The notes beneath the pieces were generated by a model. The model was not told the DNA's origin. It searched no databases and saw nothing but the letters and a program-made list of their open reading frames with translations. Position numbers and translations under genes: made by a program. From contig JBNKSV010000003.1 in assembly GCA_050297535.1 (NCBI GenBank), positions 30,372 to 94,371 of the forward strand: a DNA stretch of 64,000 nt, read 5' to 3'. The DNA is from JAAGZL01 sp050297535. GTDB lineage: Bacteria; Pseudomonadota; Gammaproteobacteria; Chromatiales; Chromatiaceae. Shown here piece after piece: positions 7,336 through 16,838 of this stretch; position 1 is the stretch's first letter; every line of letters begins with the position of its first letter.

Positions 7336-9900
7336 ATGACAGAATTTGCCAAAGAAGTTTTACCCGTAAACCTAGAAGACGAGATGCAGCACTCCTACCT
7401 CGAATACGCCATGAGCGTAATCGTGGGGCGTGCCTTGCCAGATGTCAGGGATGGTCTGAAACCGGTGCATCGGCGTGTCCTGTTCGCCATGAGTGAGCTG
7501 GGTAATGACTGGAACAAACCCTATAAAAAGTCCGCCAGGGTGGTGGGTGATGTCATCGGTAAATATCACCCGCATGGTGATACTGCCGTGTACGACACCA
7601 TTGTGCGCATGGCACAACCATTCTCGCTACGCTATATGCTGGTGGACGGACAGGGTAACTTCGGATCCGTGGATGGGGATGCCCCGGCCGCCATGCGTTA
7701 CACCGAAGTGCGTATGGCCAAGATTGCCCACAGCATGCTGGACGATCTGGACAAAGACACTGTCGACTACACCTTAAACTACGACGAATCTGAACGGGAG
7801 CCCACGGTCCTTCCGGCCCGTTTCCCCAATCTGCTGGTAAATGGTTCCGCCGGTATCGCGGTGGGTATGGCGACCAACATCCCGCCGCACAACCTTACCG
7901 AGACCATCAACGGCTGCATCGCTCTGATCGATAATCCGGCGTCCACGGTTGAGGAGTTAATGCAATATATCCCGGGACCGGATTTTCCGACCGCCGCCAT
8001 GATCAACGGCGCCCAGGGGATCTATGAGGCCTACAAGACCGGTCGTGGCAAGGTCTATATCCGAGCCAGGACTGCGGTCGAAGATTATGACTCCGGCAAT
8101 AGGCAGCGCATCGTGGTCACCGAGCTGCCGTATCAGGTCAACAAGGCCAGACTGTTGGAGAAGATCGCCGAGCTGGTTAAAGACAAGCGCATCGAGGGCA
8201 TCACCGGGATACGCGATGAGTCAGACAAGGACGGCATGCGGGTGGTGATCGAACTGCGCCGCGGCGAGGTCTCCGAGGTGGTGCTGAACAATCTATATCA
8301 GCACACTCAGATGCAGAATGTATTCGGTATCAACATGGTGGCGTTGGTGGATGGCCAACCACGTCTATTGAATCTGAAACAGATGCTGGAGTATTTCATC
8401 CGGCATAGGCGTGAGGTGGTCACCAGACGCACCCTGTTCGAACTGCGCAAGGCCAGGGACCGCGCCCATCTCTTGGAAGGTCTGGCGGTGGCACTGGCCA
8501 ACATCGACGAGGTGATTGCCCTTATCAAGGCGGCCAAGAACCCGGCCGAGGCCAAACAGGAACTGTTATCGCGCCATTGGCAGTCTGGAACCGTCGAGTC
8601 CATGCTGGCGCGTGCCGGAGCAGACGCCTCCAAGCCGCAGGACCTGGAGCCGCAATACGGCCTGAGCGAGCAGGGCTATCTCCTGACCGAGGTCCAGGCC
8701 CAGGCCATTCTGGATCTGCGTCTGCACCGACTGACCGGCCTGGAGCAGGATAAGATCCTGACCGAATATGGCGAGATCCTGGACCGGATCGAATATCTGC
8801 TGGATATACTCTCCAATGCCGATCGTCTGATGCAGGTGATTCGGGATGAACTGGTGGAGATGCGCGATCAGTATGGCGATGTTCGCCGCACCGAGATCCT
8901 GGAATCGCATCTGGATCTGACCCTGGAAGACCTGATCACGGAAGAGGACGTAGTGGTTACCCTCTCACATGCTGGTTACGCCAAGGCCCAGCCCATGGAT
9001 GTGTATCAGGCCCAGCGCCGTGGAGGCAAGGGTAAATCCGCCGCCGCCACCAAGGATGAGGACTTTATTGATCAGTTGTTTGTAGCCAGTACCCACGACA
9101 CGATCTTGTGTTTCTCCAACCGCGGCAAGGTCTACTGGCTGAAGGTATATCAATTGCCGCAGGCCGGACGCGGCGCCAGGGGCAAGCCAATCAACAATAT
9201 TCTGCCATTGGAAGAGGGTGAGCGTATCAATGCGGTGCTGCCAATCCGCGAGTACAGCGAAGATCTGTATGTCTTTATGGCCACCAGCTCCGGCACGGTA
9301 AAAAAGACCGATCTGGTGAATTTCTCCCGTCCTCGGGCCAGCGGCATTATCGCCGTGGACCTGAAAGAGGATGATCAGTTGATTGGTGTGGCCATCACAG
9401 ATGGCAGCAAGGATGTCATGATGTTCACCAGCGCTGGCAAGGCGATAAGATTCAACGAATCCCACGTACGTCCGATGGGGCGTACTGCCTGTGGTGTTCG
9501 TGGCATCAAGTTGGCCGAGGGGCAATCCGTCATCTCCCTGATCATTACCGAGGATGACAAGACGGTGTTTACCGTGACCGAAAACGGTTTTGGCAAGCGT
9601 ACCTCTCTGGATCAATATTCGGCCAAGGGACGCGGCGGCATGGGTATGATCTCGATCAAGACCTCCGAGCGCAACGGTGATCAGGTAGGTGCCGAGCTGG
9701 TGGCGGATGACGACGAGGTCATGCTGATTACCGATGGTGGTACCCTGGTCAGAATCAGGGTGTCCGATGTATCGGTCATGGGGCGTGATACCCAAGGGGT
9801 CAAGGTCATCAACGTCAGCGATGGGGAACGCCTCATCGGTATTGAGCGTATTGCCTCGATTGATGTGGATGATGAGGATGCGGAAGAAGCGGGCGAATAA
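7336..9900 (+). CDS. gyrA: DNA gyrase subunit A
   Basis: GyrA cuts and rejoins DNA during ATP-driven negative supercoiling as an A2B2 complex with GyrB. The 854 residues contain the winged-helix/tower breakage-reunion domain with catalytic Tyr122 (AAMRYTEVR), a coiled-coil exit gate and a C-terminal beta-pinwheel. The GyrA box QRRGGKGK lies near residue 558 and, with the six C-terminal repeats, distinguishes it from ParC. In the quinolone-determining region, position 83 (E. coli numbering coincides) is Thr and 87 is Asp (HPHGDTAVYD), as in Pseudomonas wild type. The tail is acidic. The 174-base leader after mtnA has no clear promoter or terminator. Confidence 0.98.
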   Translation: MTEFAKEVLPVNLEDEMQHSYLEYAMSVIVGRALPDVRDGLKPVHRRVLFAMSELGNDWNKPYKKSARVVGDVIGKYHPHGDTAVYDTIVRMAQPFSLRYMLVDGQGNFGSVDGDAPAAMRYTEVRMAKIAHSMLDDLDKDTVDYTLNYDESEREPTVLPARFPNLLVNGSAGIAVGMATNIPPHNLTETINGCIALIDNPASTVEELMQYIPGPDFPTAAMINGAQGIYEAYKTGRGKVYIRARTAVEDYDSGNRQRIVVTELPYQVNKARLLEKIAELVKDKRIEGITGIRDESDKDGMRVVIELRRGEVSEVVLNNLYQHTQMQNVFGINMVALVDGQPRLLNLKQMLEYFIRHRREVVTRRTLFELRKARDRAHLLEGLAVALANIDEVIALIKAAKNPAEAKQELLSRHWQSGTVESMLARAGADASKPQDLEPQYGLSEQGYLLTEVQAQAILDLRLHRLTGLEQDKILTEYGEILDRIEYLLDILSNADRLMQVIRDELVEMRDQYGDVRRTEILESHLDLTLEDLITEEDVVVTLSHAGYAKAQPMDVYQAQRRGGKGKSAAATKDEDFIDQLFVASTHDTILCFSNRGKVYWLKVYQLPQAGRGARGKPINNILPLEEGERINAVLPIREYSEDLYVFMATSSGTVKKTDLVNFSRPRASGIIAVDLKEDDQLIGVAITDGSKDVMMFTSAGKAIRFNESHVRPMGRTACGVRGIKLAEGQSVISLIITEDDKTVFTVTENGFGKRTSLDQYSAKGRGGMGMISIKTSERNGDQVGAELVADDDEVMLITDGGTLVRIRVSDVSVMGRDTQGVKVINVSDGERLIGIERIASIDVDDEDAEEAGE

Positions 9901-9952
9901 ATTATCTAAACAAAATTATCTTTAAATACATAATGTTGGAGATCTTATAACA

Positions 9953-11035
9953 ATGTCCAGAGTCTATAATTTCAGCGCCGGTCCGGCTGTACTCCCAGAA
10001 GAAGTATTGCAACAGGCGAAGGACGAGATGCTTGAATGGAATGGCAGCGGCATGTCTGTGATGGAGATGAGTCACCGGGGTAAGGAATTTACCTCTATCG
10101 CCGCTGAAGCCGAGGCTGATCTGCGCGACCTGCTGGCGATTCCGGATAACTATAAGGTCCTGTTCCTGCAGGGTGGCGCCTCCTCCCAGTTCGCTGCCAT
10201 CCCGATGAATCTGCTGCGCGGCAAGAAGGGCGCTGATTACATCGTTACCGGTTCCTGGTCTAAGAAGGCGGTGTCCGAGGCCAAGCGTTATGGTGAGGTA
10301 AACATTGCGGCTACTACCGAGGAGTCCAAGTTCACCACCACTCCAGGGCAGGGCGATCTGGCGCTTTCTGCCGATGCGGCCTATGTACACTACACCCCGA
10401 ACGAGACCATCCAGGGCGTGGAGTTTCCGTATATCCCAGAGACTGGCGATGTGCCGCTGGTAGCGGATATGTCTTCCACTATCCTGTCGCGTCCGGTGGA
10501 TGTCTCCAAGTTCGGCATGATCTACGCTGGCGCTCAAAAGAACATCGGTCCGGCTGGTCTTACCGTGGTGATTGTAAGAGATGATCTGCTGGGGGACGTT
10601 CTGCCTGTAACCCCGACTATGTTTAACTATGCCACTATGGCGGATGGCGAATCCATGTACAACACCCCGCCCACCTATGGTTGGTATCTGGCCGGACTGG
10701 TATTTAAATGGCTGAAGAAGAACGGTGGCTTGCAGGCCATGGCAGAGCTAAACCAGCGCAAGGCGGCCAAGCTGTATGCTGCAATTGATGGCTCAGGGTT
10801 CTATACCAACCCGGTCACTACCGAAAGCCGTTCCTGGATGAATGTTCCCTTTGTCCTTCCCAACGCGGATCTGGATGCGGCCTTCCTGAGCGAGGCGAAA
10901 GAGGCCGGACTGGTGACCTTGAAGGGGCACAGGTCAGTTGGTGGTATGCGCGCCAGTATCTACAACGCCATGCCAGAGGAAGGTGTAGACGCACTGATAG
11001 CATTCATGGCTGGTTTTGCCAAGCGCAACGGTTAA
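9953..11035 (+). CDS. serC: Phosphoserine aminotransferase SerC
   Basis: PLP enzyme that converts 3-phosphohydroxypyruvate to phosphoserine with glutamate, and usually also acts in pyridoxal phosphate synthesis. The 360 residues start with the family hallmark YNFSAGPAVLPEEVL. The HRGKEF segment, GGASSQFAAIPMNL and the PLP lysine in GAQKNIGPAGL (about residue 196) are all present. The start is preceded by GGAG at 52 bases after gyrA. It leads the serC-serA-pheA-hisC-tyrA run. Its product is used by PdxJ, also encoded in this window at 57734. Confidence 0.98.
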   Translation: MSRVYNFSAGPAVLPEEVLQQAKDEMLEWNGSGMSVMEMSHRGKEFTSIAAEAEADLRDLLAIPDNYKVLFLQGGASSQFAAIPMNLLRGKKGADYIVTGSWSKKAVSEAKRYGEVNIAATTEESKFTTTPGQGDLALSADAAYVHYTPNETIQGVEFPYIPETGDVPLVADMSSTILSRPVDVSKFGMIYAGAQKNIGPAGLTVVIVRDDLLGDVLPVTPTMFNYATMADGESMYNTPPTYGWYLAGLVFKWLKKNGGLQAMAELNQRKAAKLYAAIDGSGFYTNPVTTESRSWMNVPFVLPNADLDAAFLSEAKEAGLVTLKGHRSVGGMRASIYNAMPEEGVDALIAFMAGFAKRNG

Positions 11036-11046
11036 TGGCTAATCTC

Positions 11047-11076
11047 CACCGGAGATCGCGGGTAGGATATCCGGTG
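11047..11076 (+). other. Stem-loop between serC and serA
   Basis: CACCGGAGAT and ATATCCGGTG can pair over 10 bases with one mismatch around a 10-base loop. No U-run follows, so it is not an intrinsic terminator. It may shape processing or differential expression of serC and serA. Confidence 0.4.
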
Positions 11077-11101
11077 CAAAATAAATAGAAGGTGATTAAG
11101 C

Positions 11102-12271
11102 ATGTTTAAGATTCAAACCCTGAACAATATCTCCGTGGTTGGTCTGGAGAAACTGCCACGCGACAACTATGAGATCGCATCCGAGATGACCAACCCGGAC
11201 GCGATCCTGCTGCGTTCCTACAAGATGCACGACATGGAGGTGCCGAAGAGCGTGAAGGCGATAGGCCGTGCCGGTGCCGGTACCAATAATATCCCGGTAG
11301 ATCGCATGACTGAATCGGGCATCCCAGTGTTCAACGCCCCGGGTGCTAACGCCAACGCGGTAAGGGAACTGGTGCTGGCGGGCATGCTCATGGCCTGTCG
11401 CAACCTTGGGAAGGCCTGGGATTTCGCCCGTGGTCTGGAGGGAGATGACGCCGAGATCAGCAAGCAGGTAGAGGCTGGCAAGAAGGGCTATGTGGGTTTT
11501 GAACTGCCGGGTCGTACCTTGGGTGTGGTAGGCCTGGGAGCGATCGGCGTAAAGGTGGCCAACGCTGCCCGCGCCCTGGGCATGAATGTCATCGGTTACG
11601 ATCCTACTATCACCAAGAAGAGCGCCTGGATGTTGTCCTCCGATGTAAAGGAGGCCCTGAGTGTGGATGATCTGCTGTCTAAATCGGACTTTGTCACCTT
11701 CCATGTGCCGTTGATCGACTCCACCAAAAACATGGTCAATGCCGATCGCATCAAGATTATGAAAGACAATGCCATCATCCTCAATTTCTCCCGCAACGGC
11801 ATTATTGATGACGAGGCGGTGGTGCCAGCCCTGGATTCCGGCAAGCTATATGGATATGTATGTGATTTCCCCAGTAACCTGTTGAAGGATCATCCCAAGT
11901 GCATCACCTTGCCGCACCTGGGCGCGTCTACCGGCGAGGCGGAGGTAAACTGCGCCGTAATGGTGGCAGAACAGGTGCGCGATTATCTGGAGAACGGTAA
12001 TGTCACCAACTCGGTCAATTTTCCGGCCATTCACCTCAGCCGTAATGATGGCTTCCGGCTGGCGGTGGTAAACTCGAATGTCCCCAATATGCTGGGACAG
12101 ATATCCACCGACCTGGCCGGTGCGGGACTGAATATACTGGATATGGTGAACAAATCACGCGGTGACATCGCCATGACCCTGATAGACGTAGACAAGGAGC
12201 CGGATCAGAATACTATTGATCTTATCCTTGGTATCAAAGGCGTTCTATCTGTAAGGTGTCTTGGTAAATAA
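11102..12271 (+). CDS. serA: D-3-phosphoglycerate dehydrogenase SerA (short form with C-terminal ACT domain)
   Basis: First enzyme of serine synthesis: oxidises 3-phosphoglycerate to 3-phosphohydroxypyruvate with NAD+. The 389 residues show a substrate domain with GRAGAGTNNIP, the nucleotide-binding fold with GVVGLGAIGVKVANAA (about 140-152), the catalytic His in LPHLGAST and a C-terminal ACT domain starting near NVPNMLGQISTDLAGAGLNI (about 320-389). It is the compact class without the extra regulatory domain. The AAGGTGAT ribosome site is well placed. SerA inserted between serC and pheA differs from the Pseudomonas order I know and gives the two first serine enzymes in tandem. Confidence 0.96.
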   Translation: MFKIQTLNNISVVGLEKLPRDNYEIASEMTNPDAILLRSYKMHDMEVPKSVKAIGRAGAGTNNIPVDRMTESGIPVFNAPGANANAVRELVLAGMLMACRNLGKAWDFARGLEGDDAEISKQVEAGKKGYVGFELPGRTLGVVGLGAIGVKVANAARALGMNVIGYDPTITKKSAWMLSSDVKEALSVDDLLSKSDFVTFHVPLIDSTKNMVNADRIKIMKDNAIILNFSRNGIIDDEAVVPALDSGKLYGYVCDFPSNLLKDHPKCITLPHLGASTGEAEVNCAVMVAEQVRDYLENGNVTNSVNFPAIHLSRNDGFRLAVVNSNVPNMLGQISTDLAGAGLNILDMVNKSRGDIAMTLIDVDKEPDQNTIDLILGIKGVLSVRCLGK

Positions 12272-12304
12272 TTAAACAACGGCGTTAGCGGACCACTCAC
12301 TGCT

Positions 12305-13390
12305 ATGGACGAGAAGGAAAAACTGCAACAGATACGTGAACGTATCGACTCGATAGATGAGCAGATTCAGGATCTGATCAATCAGCGGGCCAGCGCCGCT
12401 CAGGAGGTGGCGCAGGTAAAGACGCAGGGAGATGGCGAGGCATTTTTCTATCGCCCGGAACGCGAGGCCAGTGTCCTGGCTGCGGTAAAAGAGCGCAACC
12501 AGGGCCCGGTGGGTGATGAGGAGATGACGCGGCTGTTCCGGGAGATCATGTCGGTATGCCTGGCCCTGGAACAACCAATGCGTATCGCCTTCCTTGGACC
12601 AGAGGGGACCTTCACCCAGTCGGCGGCGCTGAAGCACTTTGGGCATTCTGTCGATACAGTGGCCCTGGCCTCAATTCCGGATATCTTTCGGGATGTGGAG
12701 TCAGGTGATTGTAACTATGGGGTGGTGCCGGTGGAAAATTCCACAGAAGGCATGATCAGTCACACCCTGGATATGTTTCTCAACTCCAGCCTGCAGATCT
12801 GCGGCGAGGTCAGCCTGCGCATCCATCACCACCTGATGAGCAAAGGGCGGGATCTGTCTGCAATCAACAAGGTCTACTCCCATCAGCAGTCCCTGGCCCA
12901 GTGCCGTCTCTGGCTGGATCGAAACCTGCACTTTGCTGAACAGATGCCGGTAGGCAGTAATGCCGAGGCCGCTCGCCTTGCCAGTCTGGAGCCAAATTCA
13001 GCTGCCATCGCCGGAGATATGGCGGCCGAGATATATGGGCTCGATTTCCTTGCCGAGAACATTGAAGACGAACCGGACAATACCACCAGATTCCTGGTTA
13101 TAGGTCGTCAGGGTGCGGCCATGAGCGGTCGGGATAAAACCACACTGCTGCTCTCTGCACGCAACGTTGCCGGTAGCCTGAATACGTTGCTAAGTCCGCT
13201 GGCCAAACATAACATCAGCATGACACGCATCGAATCCAGACCTTCACGGCGCGGGACATGGGACTATGTGTTCTTCATTGATATCGAAGGCCACAAGGAT
13301 GACCCTGTGGTCGCTCGTGCCTTGGAAGACCTTAAGGCCGATGCCAGTCTGTTTAAAATACTGGGCTCTTTTCCGATAGCGGTTTTGTGA
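12305..13390 (+). CDS. pheA: Bifunctional chorismate mutase / prephenate dehydratase PheA
   Basis: Makes phenylpyruvate from chorismate via prephenate. Residues about 1-90 are an AroQ-type chorismate mutase helix bundle (IRERIDSIDEQIQDLINQRA, with FYRPEREASVL). Residues about 93-270 are prephenate dehydratase (IAFLGPEGTFTQSAAL, VPVENSTEGM, the NTTRFLVIG segment), and about 280-361 an ACT domain for phenylalanine feedback with ESRPSRRGTWDYVFFID. The 361-residue length matches the family. It follows serA by 33 bases and precedes hisC by 7 bases. I see no Phe-rich leader peptide or attenuator in the short gap. Confidence 0.97.
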   Translation: MDEKEKLQQIRERIDSIDEQIQDLINQRASAAQEVAQVKTQGDGEAFFYRPEREASVLAAVKERNQGPVGDEEMTRLFREIMSVCLALEQPMRIAFLGPEGTFTQSAALKHFGHSVDTVALASIPDIFRDVESGDCNYGVVPVENSTEGMISHTLDMFLNSSLQICGEVSLRIHHHLMSKGRDLSAINKVYSHQQSLAQCRLWLDRNLHFAEQMPVGSNAEAARLASLEPNSAAIAGDMAAEIYGLDFLAENIEDEPDNTTRFLVIGRQGAAMSGRDKTTLLLSARNVAGSLNTLLSPLAKHNISMTRIESRPSRRGTWDYVFFIDIEGHKDDPVVARALEDLKADASLFKILGSFPIAVL

Positions 13391-13397
13391 TAGACAC

Positions 13398-14504
13398 ATG
13401 GGTAATAAATTTCTCAAGATAGCCGCAGCAGGGGTGCAAAACCTCAACCCATATGTGCCTGGGAAGCCGGTATCTGAGCTGGAGCGTGAACTGGGTATAA
13501 AGAACTCGGTTAAGCTGGCCTCGAACGAGAATCCACTCGGATGCAGCCCATTGGTTTTGGAGGCGATCAACAAGGAGCTTAACGAGATCGCACGTTATCC
13601 GGACGGTGGTGGCTATGAACTGCGTAGCGCGCTTGCTGACAGGCATGGGGTTGATGCGGACTGCATCACCCTGGGTAACGGCTCCAACGATGTACTGGAT
13701 ATTATCGCCCGGGTATTTCTTGGCCCCGGCAAGGAGTCGCTGTTTTCACAGCACGCCTTTGCAGTCTATCCCTTGAGCAGTCAGGCGGTGGGGGCTGCGC
13801 TTAAGGTGGCGCCAGCAAAGGATTACGGCCACGATCTGGATGCCATGTCCGCACTGATCAGCGAACGCACCGGTGTAATCTGGATAGCCAATCCCAACAA
13901 CCCGACCGGAAACTGGCTTAGTTCCGGTGAGCTGCGTGCGTTTCTTGAGGCCGTTCCAGCAGCAACCATCGTCGTAGTGGACGAGGCCTATATCGAATAT
14001 GTGGATGAACCGGATTTCCCGGATGCTTCCAAGTGGCTGAATGACTTTCCAAATCTGATAGTTACCCGTACCTTTTCGAAGGCCTATGGTTTGGCCAGTC
14101 TGCGTGTTGGCTACGGTTTGTCTCATCCTGACGTGGCCAATTTGCTCAACCGGGTGCGGCAGCCATTTAACGTCAACTCAATGGCTTTGGCTGCGGCCAG
14201 GGCGGCGTTGAATGACCAGGTTTTTATCCAACATGTTATCGAGATCAATAGGGAAGGGATGTTACAACTCAAGAATGGATTTGATTCGATGGGTCTGGAA
14301 TATATCCCGTCGGCAGGTAATTTTATCACTGTAGATGTAAACAGATCAGGTGCTGAAGTGGATCAGTCCCTGTTGCGGGAAGGGTGCATAGTACGTCCCA
14401 TAGCTGGCTACGGCCTCCCCAACCATCTGCGGGTATCAATAGGATTGCCAGAAGAGAATACGCGGCTGCTTACCGCCATGAAAAAGGTGCTGGGACTTTG
14501 CTGA
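13398..14504 (+). CDS. hisC: Histidinol-phosphate / aromatic aminotransferase HisC
   Basis: PLP aminotransferase of the HisC family, 368 residues. The family features are LASNENPLGCSP near the N-terminus, NPNNPTGNW, the PLP lysine in TRTFSKAYGLASLRVGYG (about residue 228) and the C-terminal RLTAMKKVL-like end. In this pheA-hisC-tyrA setting (HisC2 of Pseudomonas) the enzyme often serves phenylalanine/tyrosine transamination as well as histidine synthesis, so its main substrate here is inferred from context. Its last 7 bases overlap the tyrA start. Confidence 0.93.
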   Translation: MGNKFLKIAAAGVQNLNPYVPGKPVSELERELGIKNSVKLASNENPLGCSPLVLEAINKELNEIARYPDGGGYELRSALADRHGVDADCITLGNGSNDVLDIIARVFLGPGKESLFSQHAFAVYPLSSQAVGAALKVAPAKDYGHDLDAMSALISERTGVIWIANPNNPTGNWLSSGELRAFLEAVPAATIVVVDEAYIEYVDEPDFPDASKWLNDFPNLIVTRTFSKAYGLASLRVGYGLSHPDVANLLNRVRQPFNVNSMALAAARAALNDQVFIQHVIEINREGMLQLKNGFDSMGLEYIPSAGNFITVDVNRSGAEVDQSLLREGCIVRPIAGYGLPNHLRVSIGLPEENTRLLTAMKKVLGLC

Positions 14505-15379
14505 TCAAGAGATTGGCCATCATCGGAGTCGGCCTTATCGGAGGCTCATTGGCCCGCGCCCTGCGTGCCGCGGGCGAAGTAGGCGAGGTGATTGGATGTG
14601 GGCGTGGCAGGGAAAACCTGGAAAAGGCGGTGAAACTAGGCGTCATAGACGGCTATACCCACGATGTGGGTGCGGCGGTAGAGGGCGCGGATATGGTCTT
14701 TTTGGCCGTGCCATTGGGAGCCATGCAGGATACCTTTGCCGCCATGCAGGGACATCTGATGGAGGGTGCCGTCATCACAGATGGCGGCAGCAGTAAAGGC
14801 AGTGTTGTGACGGATTGCCGGGCTGTATTCGGAAAAGAATTGCCGGAGTTTGTACCTGGGCATCCGATAGCAGGCACGGAGAATAGCGGGGTAGAGGCAT
14901 CTTTTGCCGAGTTGTATCAGAACAGAAGGGTTATCCTTACGCCTACGGAAGCCACATCCAGCGAAGCGGTGCAGCGTGTAACTAGGATGTGGGAACTGTG
15001 TGGCAGTGATGTAACCATGATGTCGGTAGAGCACCACGATGAGGTGTTGGCGGCCACCTCCCATCTCCCCCATATGCTTGCATTTGCCCTGGTGGATTCG
15101 CTGGCGCGCATGAAGGAGAACGATGAGATCTTCCGCTATGCCGCAGGCGGATTTCGGGATTTTACCCGTATCGCCTCCTCCAGCCCGGTGATGTGGCGCG
15201 ACATCTGTATGGCTAATCGCAATGCCATCTGCTCTGTGATGAACGGCTATATCGCTGATATGCACACCATGGTGGATATCATTGCCCAGGGTGATGGGGA
15301 ACGTCTGTTAGAGATATTCGAACGCGCGAAAGATTCACGCGATAAATATGTAGACGGGATTCCTGATTCGACTGAATAA
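14498..15379 (+). CDS. tyrA: Prephenate / cyclohexadienyl dehydrogenase TyrA
   Basis: NAD(P)-dependent oxidation of prephenate (or arogenate) toward tyrosine. I start it at TTG 14498, overlapping hisC by 7 bases with AGGTG 8 bases upstream; this gives 293 residues and the N-terminus LLIKRLAIIGVGLIGGSLARAL, where the Rossmann motif belongs. A GTG at 14384 would add 38 residues of poor quality inside hisC. Other family features are GHPIAGTENSGVEA with the substrate-binding His and SHLPHMLAFALVD. No fused chorismate mutase or ACT domain. In Pseudomonas this domain is fused to AroA; here it is a separate gene followed by 131 AT-rich bases. Confidence 0.93.
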   Translation: MLIKRLAIIGVGLIGGSLARALRAAGEVGEVIGCGRGRENLEKAVKLGVIDGYTHDVGAAVEGADMVFLAVPLGAMQDTFAAMQGHLMEGAVITDGGSSKGSVVTDCRAVFGKELPEFVPGHPIAGTENSGVEASFAELYQNRRVILTPTEATSSEAVQRVTRMWELCGSDVTMMSVEHHDEVLAATSHLPHMLAFALVDSLARMKENDEIFRYAAGGFRDFTRIASSSPVMWRDICMANRNAICSVMNGYIADMHTMVDIIAQGDGERLLEIFERAKDSRDKYVDGIPDSTE

Positions 15380-15426
15380 TCTTCATATATCCGCCATAAT
15401 TTATAGTCACATACTACTTTAAGTAA

Positions 15427-15446
15427 ATTACATAACATTATGTAAT
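15427..15446. repeat. 20-base palindrome in the tyrA-aroA gap
   Basis: ATTACATAACATTATGTAAT has 9-base perfect arms around a central CA. It lies in a very AT-rich 131-base gap, 65 bases before the aroA start. It could be an operator for aroA or a weak end signal of tyrA; no U-run follows on the plus strand. Confidence 0.45.
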
Positions 15447-15510
15447 AAAAGCATTAATCGTGATTTATTCGTATGTTCTGTAAAAGTCACAATAGCAACC
15501 GAGGTATGCA

Positions 15511-16836
15511 TTGAGTTCATCCAGTAATCTTATATTCAAGGTCACGCCAGGCGGGGTTCTTTCTGGTAGCTTGCGGGTGCCTGGTGATAAATCTATTTCC
15601 CATCGCTCCATCATGCTGGGTTCTTTGGCGGAAGGCGTTACTCATGTAAGCGGATTCCTCGAGGGTGAGGATAGCCTAGCCACCCTGAATGCATTCCGAC
15701 AAATGGGTGTTCGGATAGAAGGCCCGGAAGCAGGGAGGGTAACCATCCATGGTGTGGGTATGCATGGTCTTACGCCGCCGAAAAATGAGCTGGATTTGGG
15801 GAACTCGGGTACTTCGATGCGTTTGCTCTCAGGCCTGTTGGCTGGTCAGTCATTCGATACCACTTTAACCGGTGACAGCTCGCTTTCCATTCGACCCATG
15901 CGCCGGGTAACCGAGCCGTTGTCGTATATGGGCGCTCAGATTATCGCTACCGACAATGGTACAGCCCCGCTACAGATTAAGGGCAATGTTACGCTCAAGG
16001 GCATTGATTATGCGATGCCGATGGCCAGCGCCCAGGTCAAATCATCTTTATTGCTGGCCGGACTTTATGCAGAAGGAACCACCAGTGTCATCGAGCCTGC
16101 CCCGACCAGGGATCATACTGAGCGCATGTTGCGGGGCTTCGGTTACGCAATAACAACCAGTGGTAGCCGCATTAGTCTAAATGGAGGCGGTAAACTCACC
16201 GCCTGTGATATAGATGTACCTGCCGATATCTCCTCTGCCGCTTTCTTCCTTGTCGGTGCCAGTATTGCACCTGATTCAGATGTGGTTCTAGAACATGTAG
16301 GCATAAATCCAACCCGTGATGGTGTTATTAACATACTGCGTTTAATGGGCGCGGATATTGAGGTAACTAACCGTAGAGAGATCGGTGGCGAGCCGGTTGC
16401 CGACCTCAGGGTCAGATCGGCAAGACTGAACGGGATCAGGATACCTGAGGACCAGGTTCCGCTGGCTATTGATGAGTTTCCAGCGATATTTATAGCAGCT
16501 GCCTGTGCGGACGGAGAGACCGTTCTGACTGGTGCAGAGGAGTTACGGGTAAAAGAGAGTGACCGTATTCAAGTGATGGCGGACGGTTTGCAGGCCTTAG
16601 GAATAGATGCTCAGGCAACGCCGGACGGTATACGCATACAGGGCGGGACTCTAAGTGGCGGGCAGATAGAAAGTCATGGCGATCATCGCATCGCCATGTC
16701 CTTTGCCATGGCCGCATTACGCGCCTCCGGCGAGATCCGTATTAATGATTGTAGGAATGTGGACACCTCATTTCCGGGGTTTGTAAACCTGGCGGCGCAG
16801 AGCGGTCTGCAAATAGCAGCCGTTGAAGAGGCCTGA
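15511..16836 (+). CDS. aroA: 3-phosphoshikimate 1-carboxyvinyltransferase (EPSP synthase) AroA
   Basis: Sixth shikimate-pathway step: transfers enolpyruvate from PEP to shikimate-3-phosphate. The 441-residue protein has LRVPGDKSISHRSIM with the substrate lysine at residue 27, LDLGNSGTSMRLLSGLLAGQ, and ELRVKESDRIQVMADGL near the C-terminus. The GNSGTSMR form and overall look fit the class II-type enzymes. The start is TTG 15511 with GAGG 6 bases upstream. It is followed after 2 bases by cmk, so aroA-cmk are co-transcribed. Confidence 0.96.
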   Translation: MSSSSNLIFKVTPGGVLSGSLRVPGDKSISHRSIMLGSLAEGVTHVSGFLEGEDSLATLNAFRQMGVRIEGPEAGRVTIHGVGMHGLTPPKNELDLGNSGTSMRLLSGLLAGQSFDTTLTGDSSLSIRPMRRVTEPLSYMGAQIIATDNGTAPLQIKGNVTLKGIDYAMPMASAQVKSSLLLAGLYAEGTTSVIEPAPTRDHTERMLRGFGYAITTSGSRISLNGGGKLTACDIDVPADISSAAFFLVGASIAPDSDVVLEHVGINPTRDGVINILRLMGADIEVTNRREIGGEPVADLRVRSARLNGIRIPEDQVPLAIDEFPAIFIAAACADGETVLTGAEELRVKESDRIQVMADGLQALGIDAQATPDGIRIQGGTLSGGQIESHGDHRIAMSFAMAALRASGEIRINDCRNVDTSFPGFVNLAAQSGLQIAAVEEA

Positions 16837-16838
16837 AC

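Noticed and set aside
8965..9795. 276-codon open frame antisense to gyrA
   Set aside because: It mirrors the gyrA C-terminal domain and has no motif or ribosome site of its own.
12272..12304. Phenylalanine attenuator before pheA
   Set aside because: The gap is 33 bases with no leader peptide or alternative stems.
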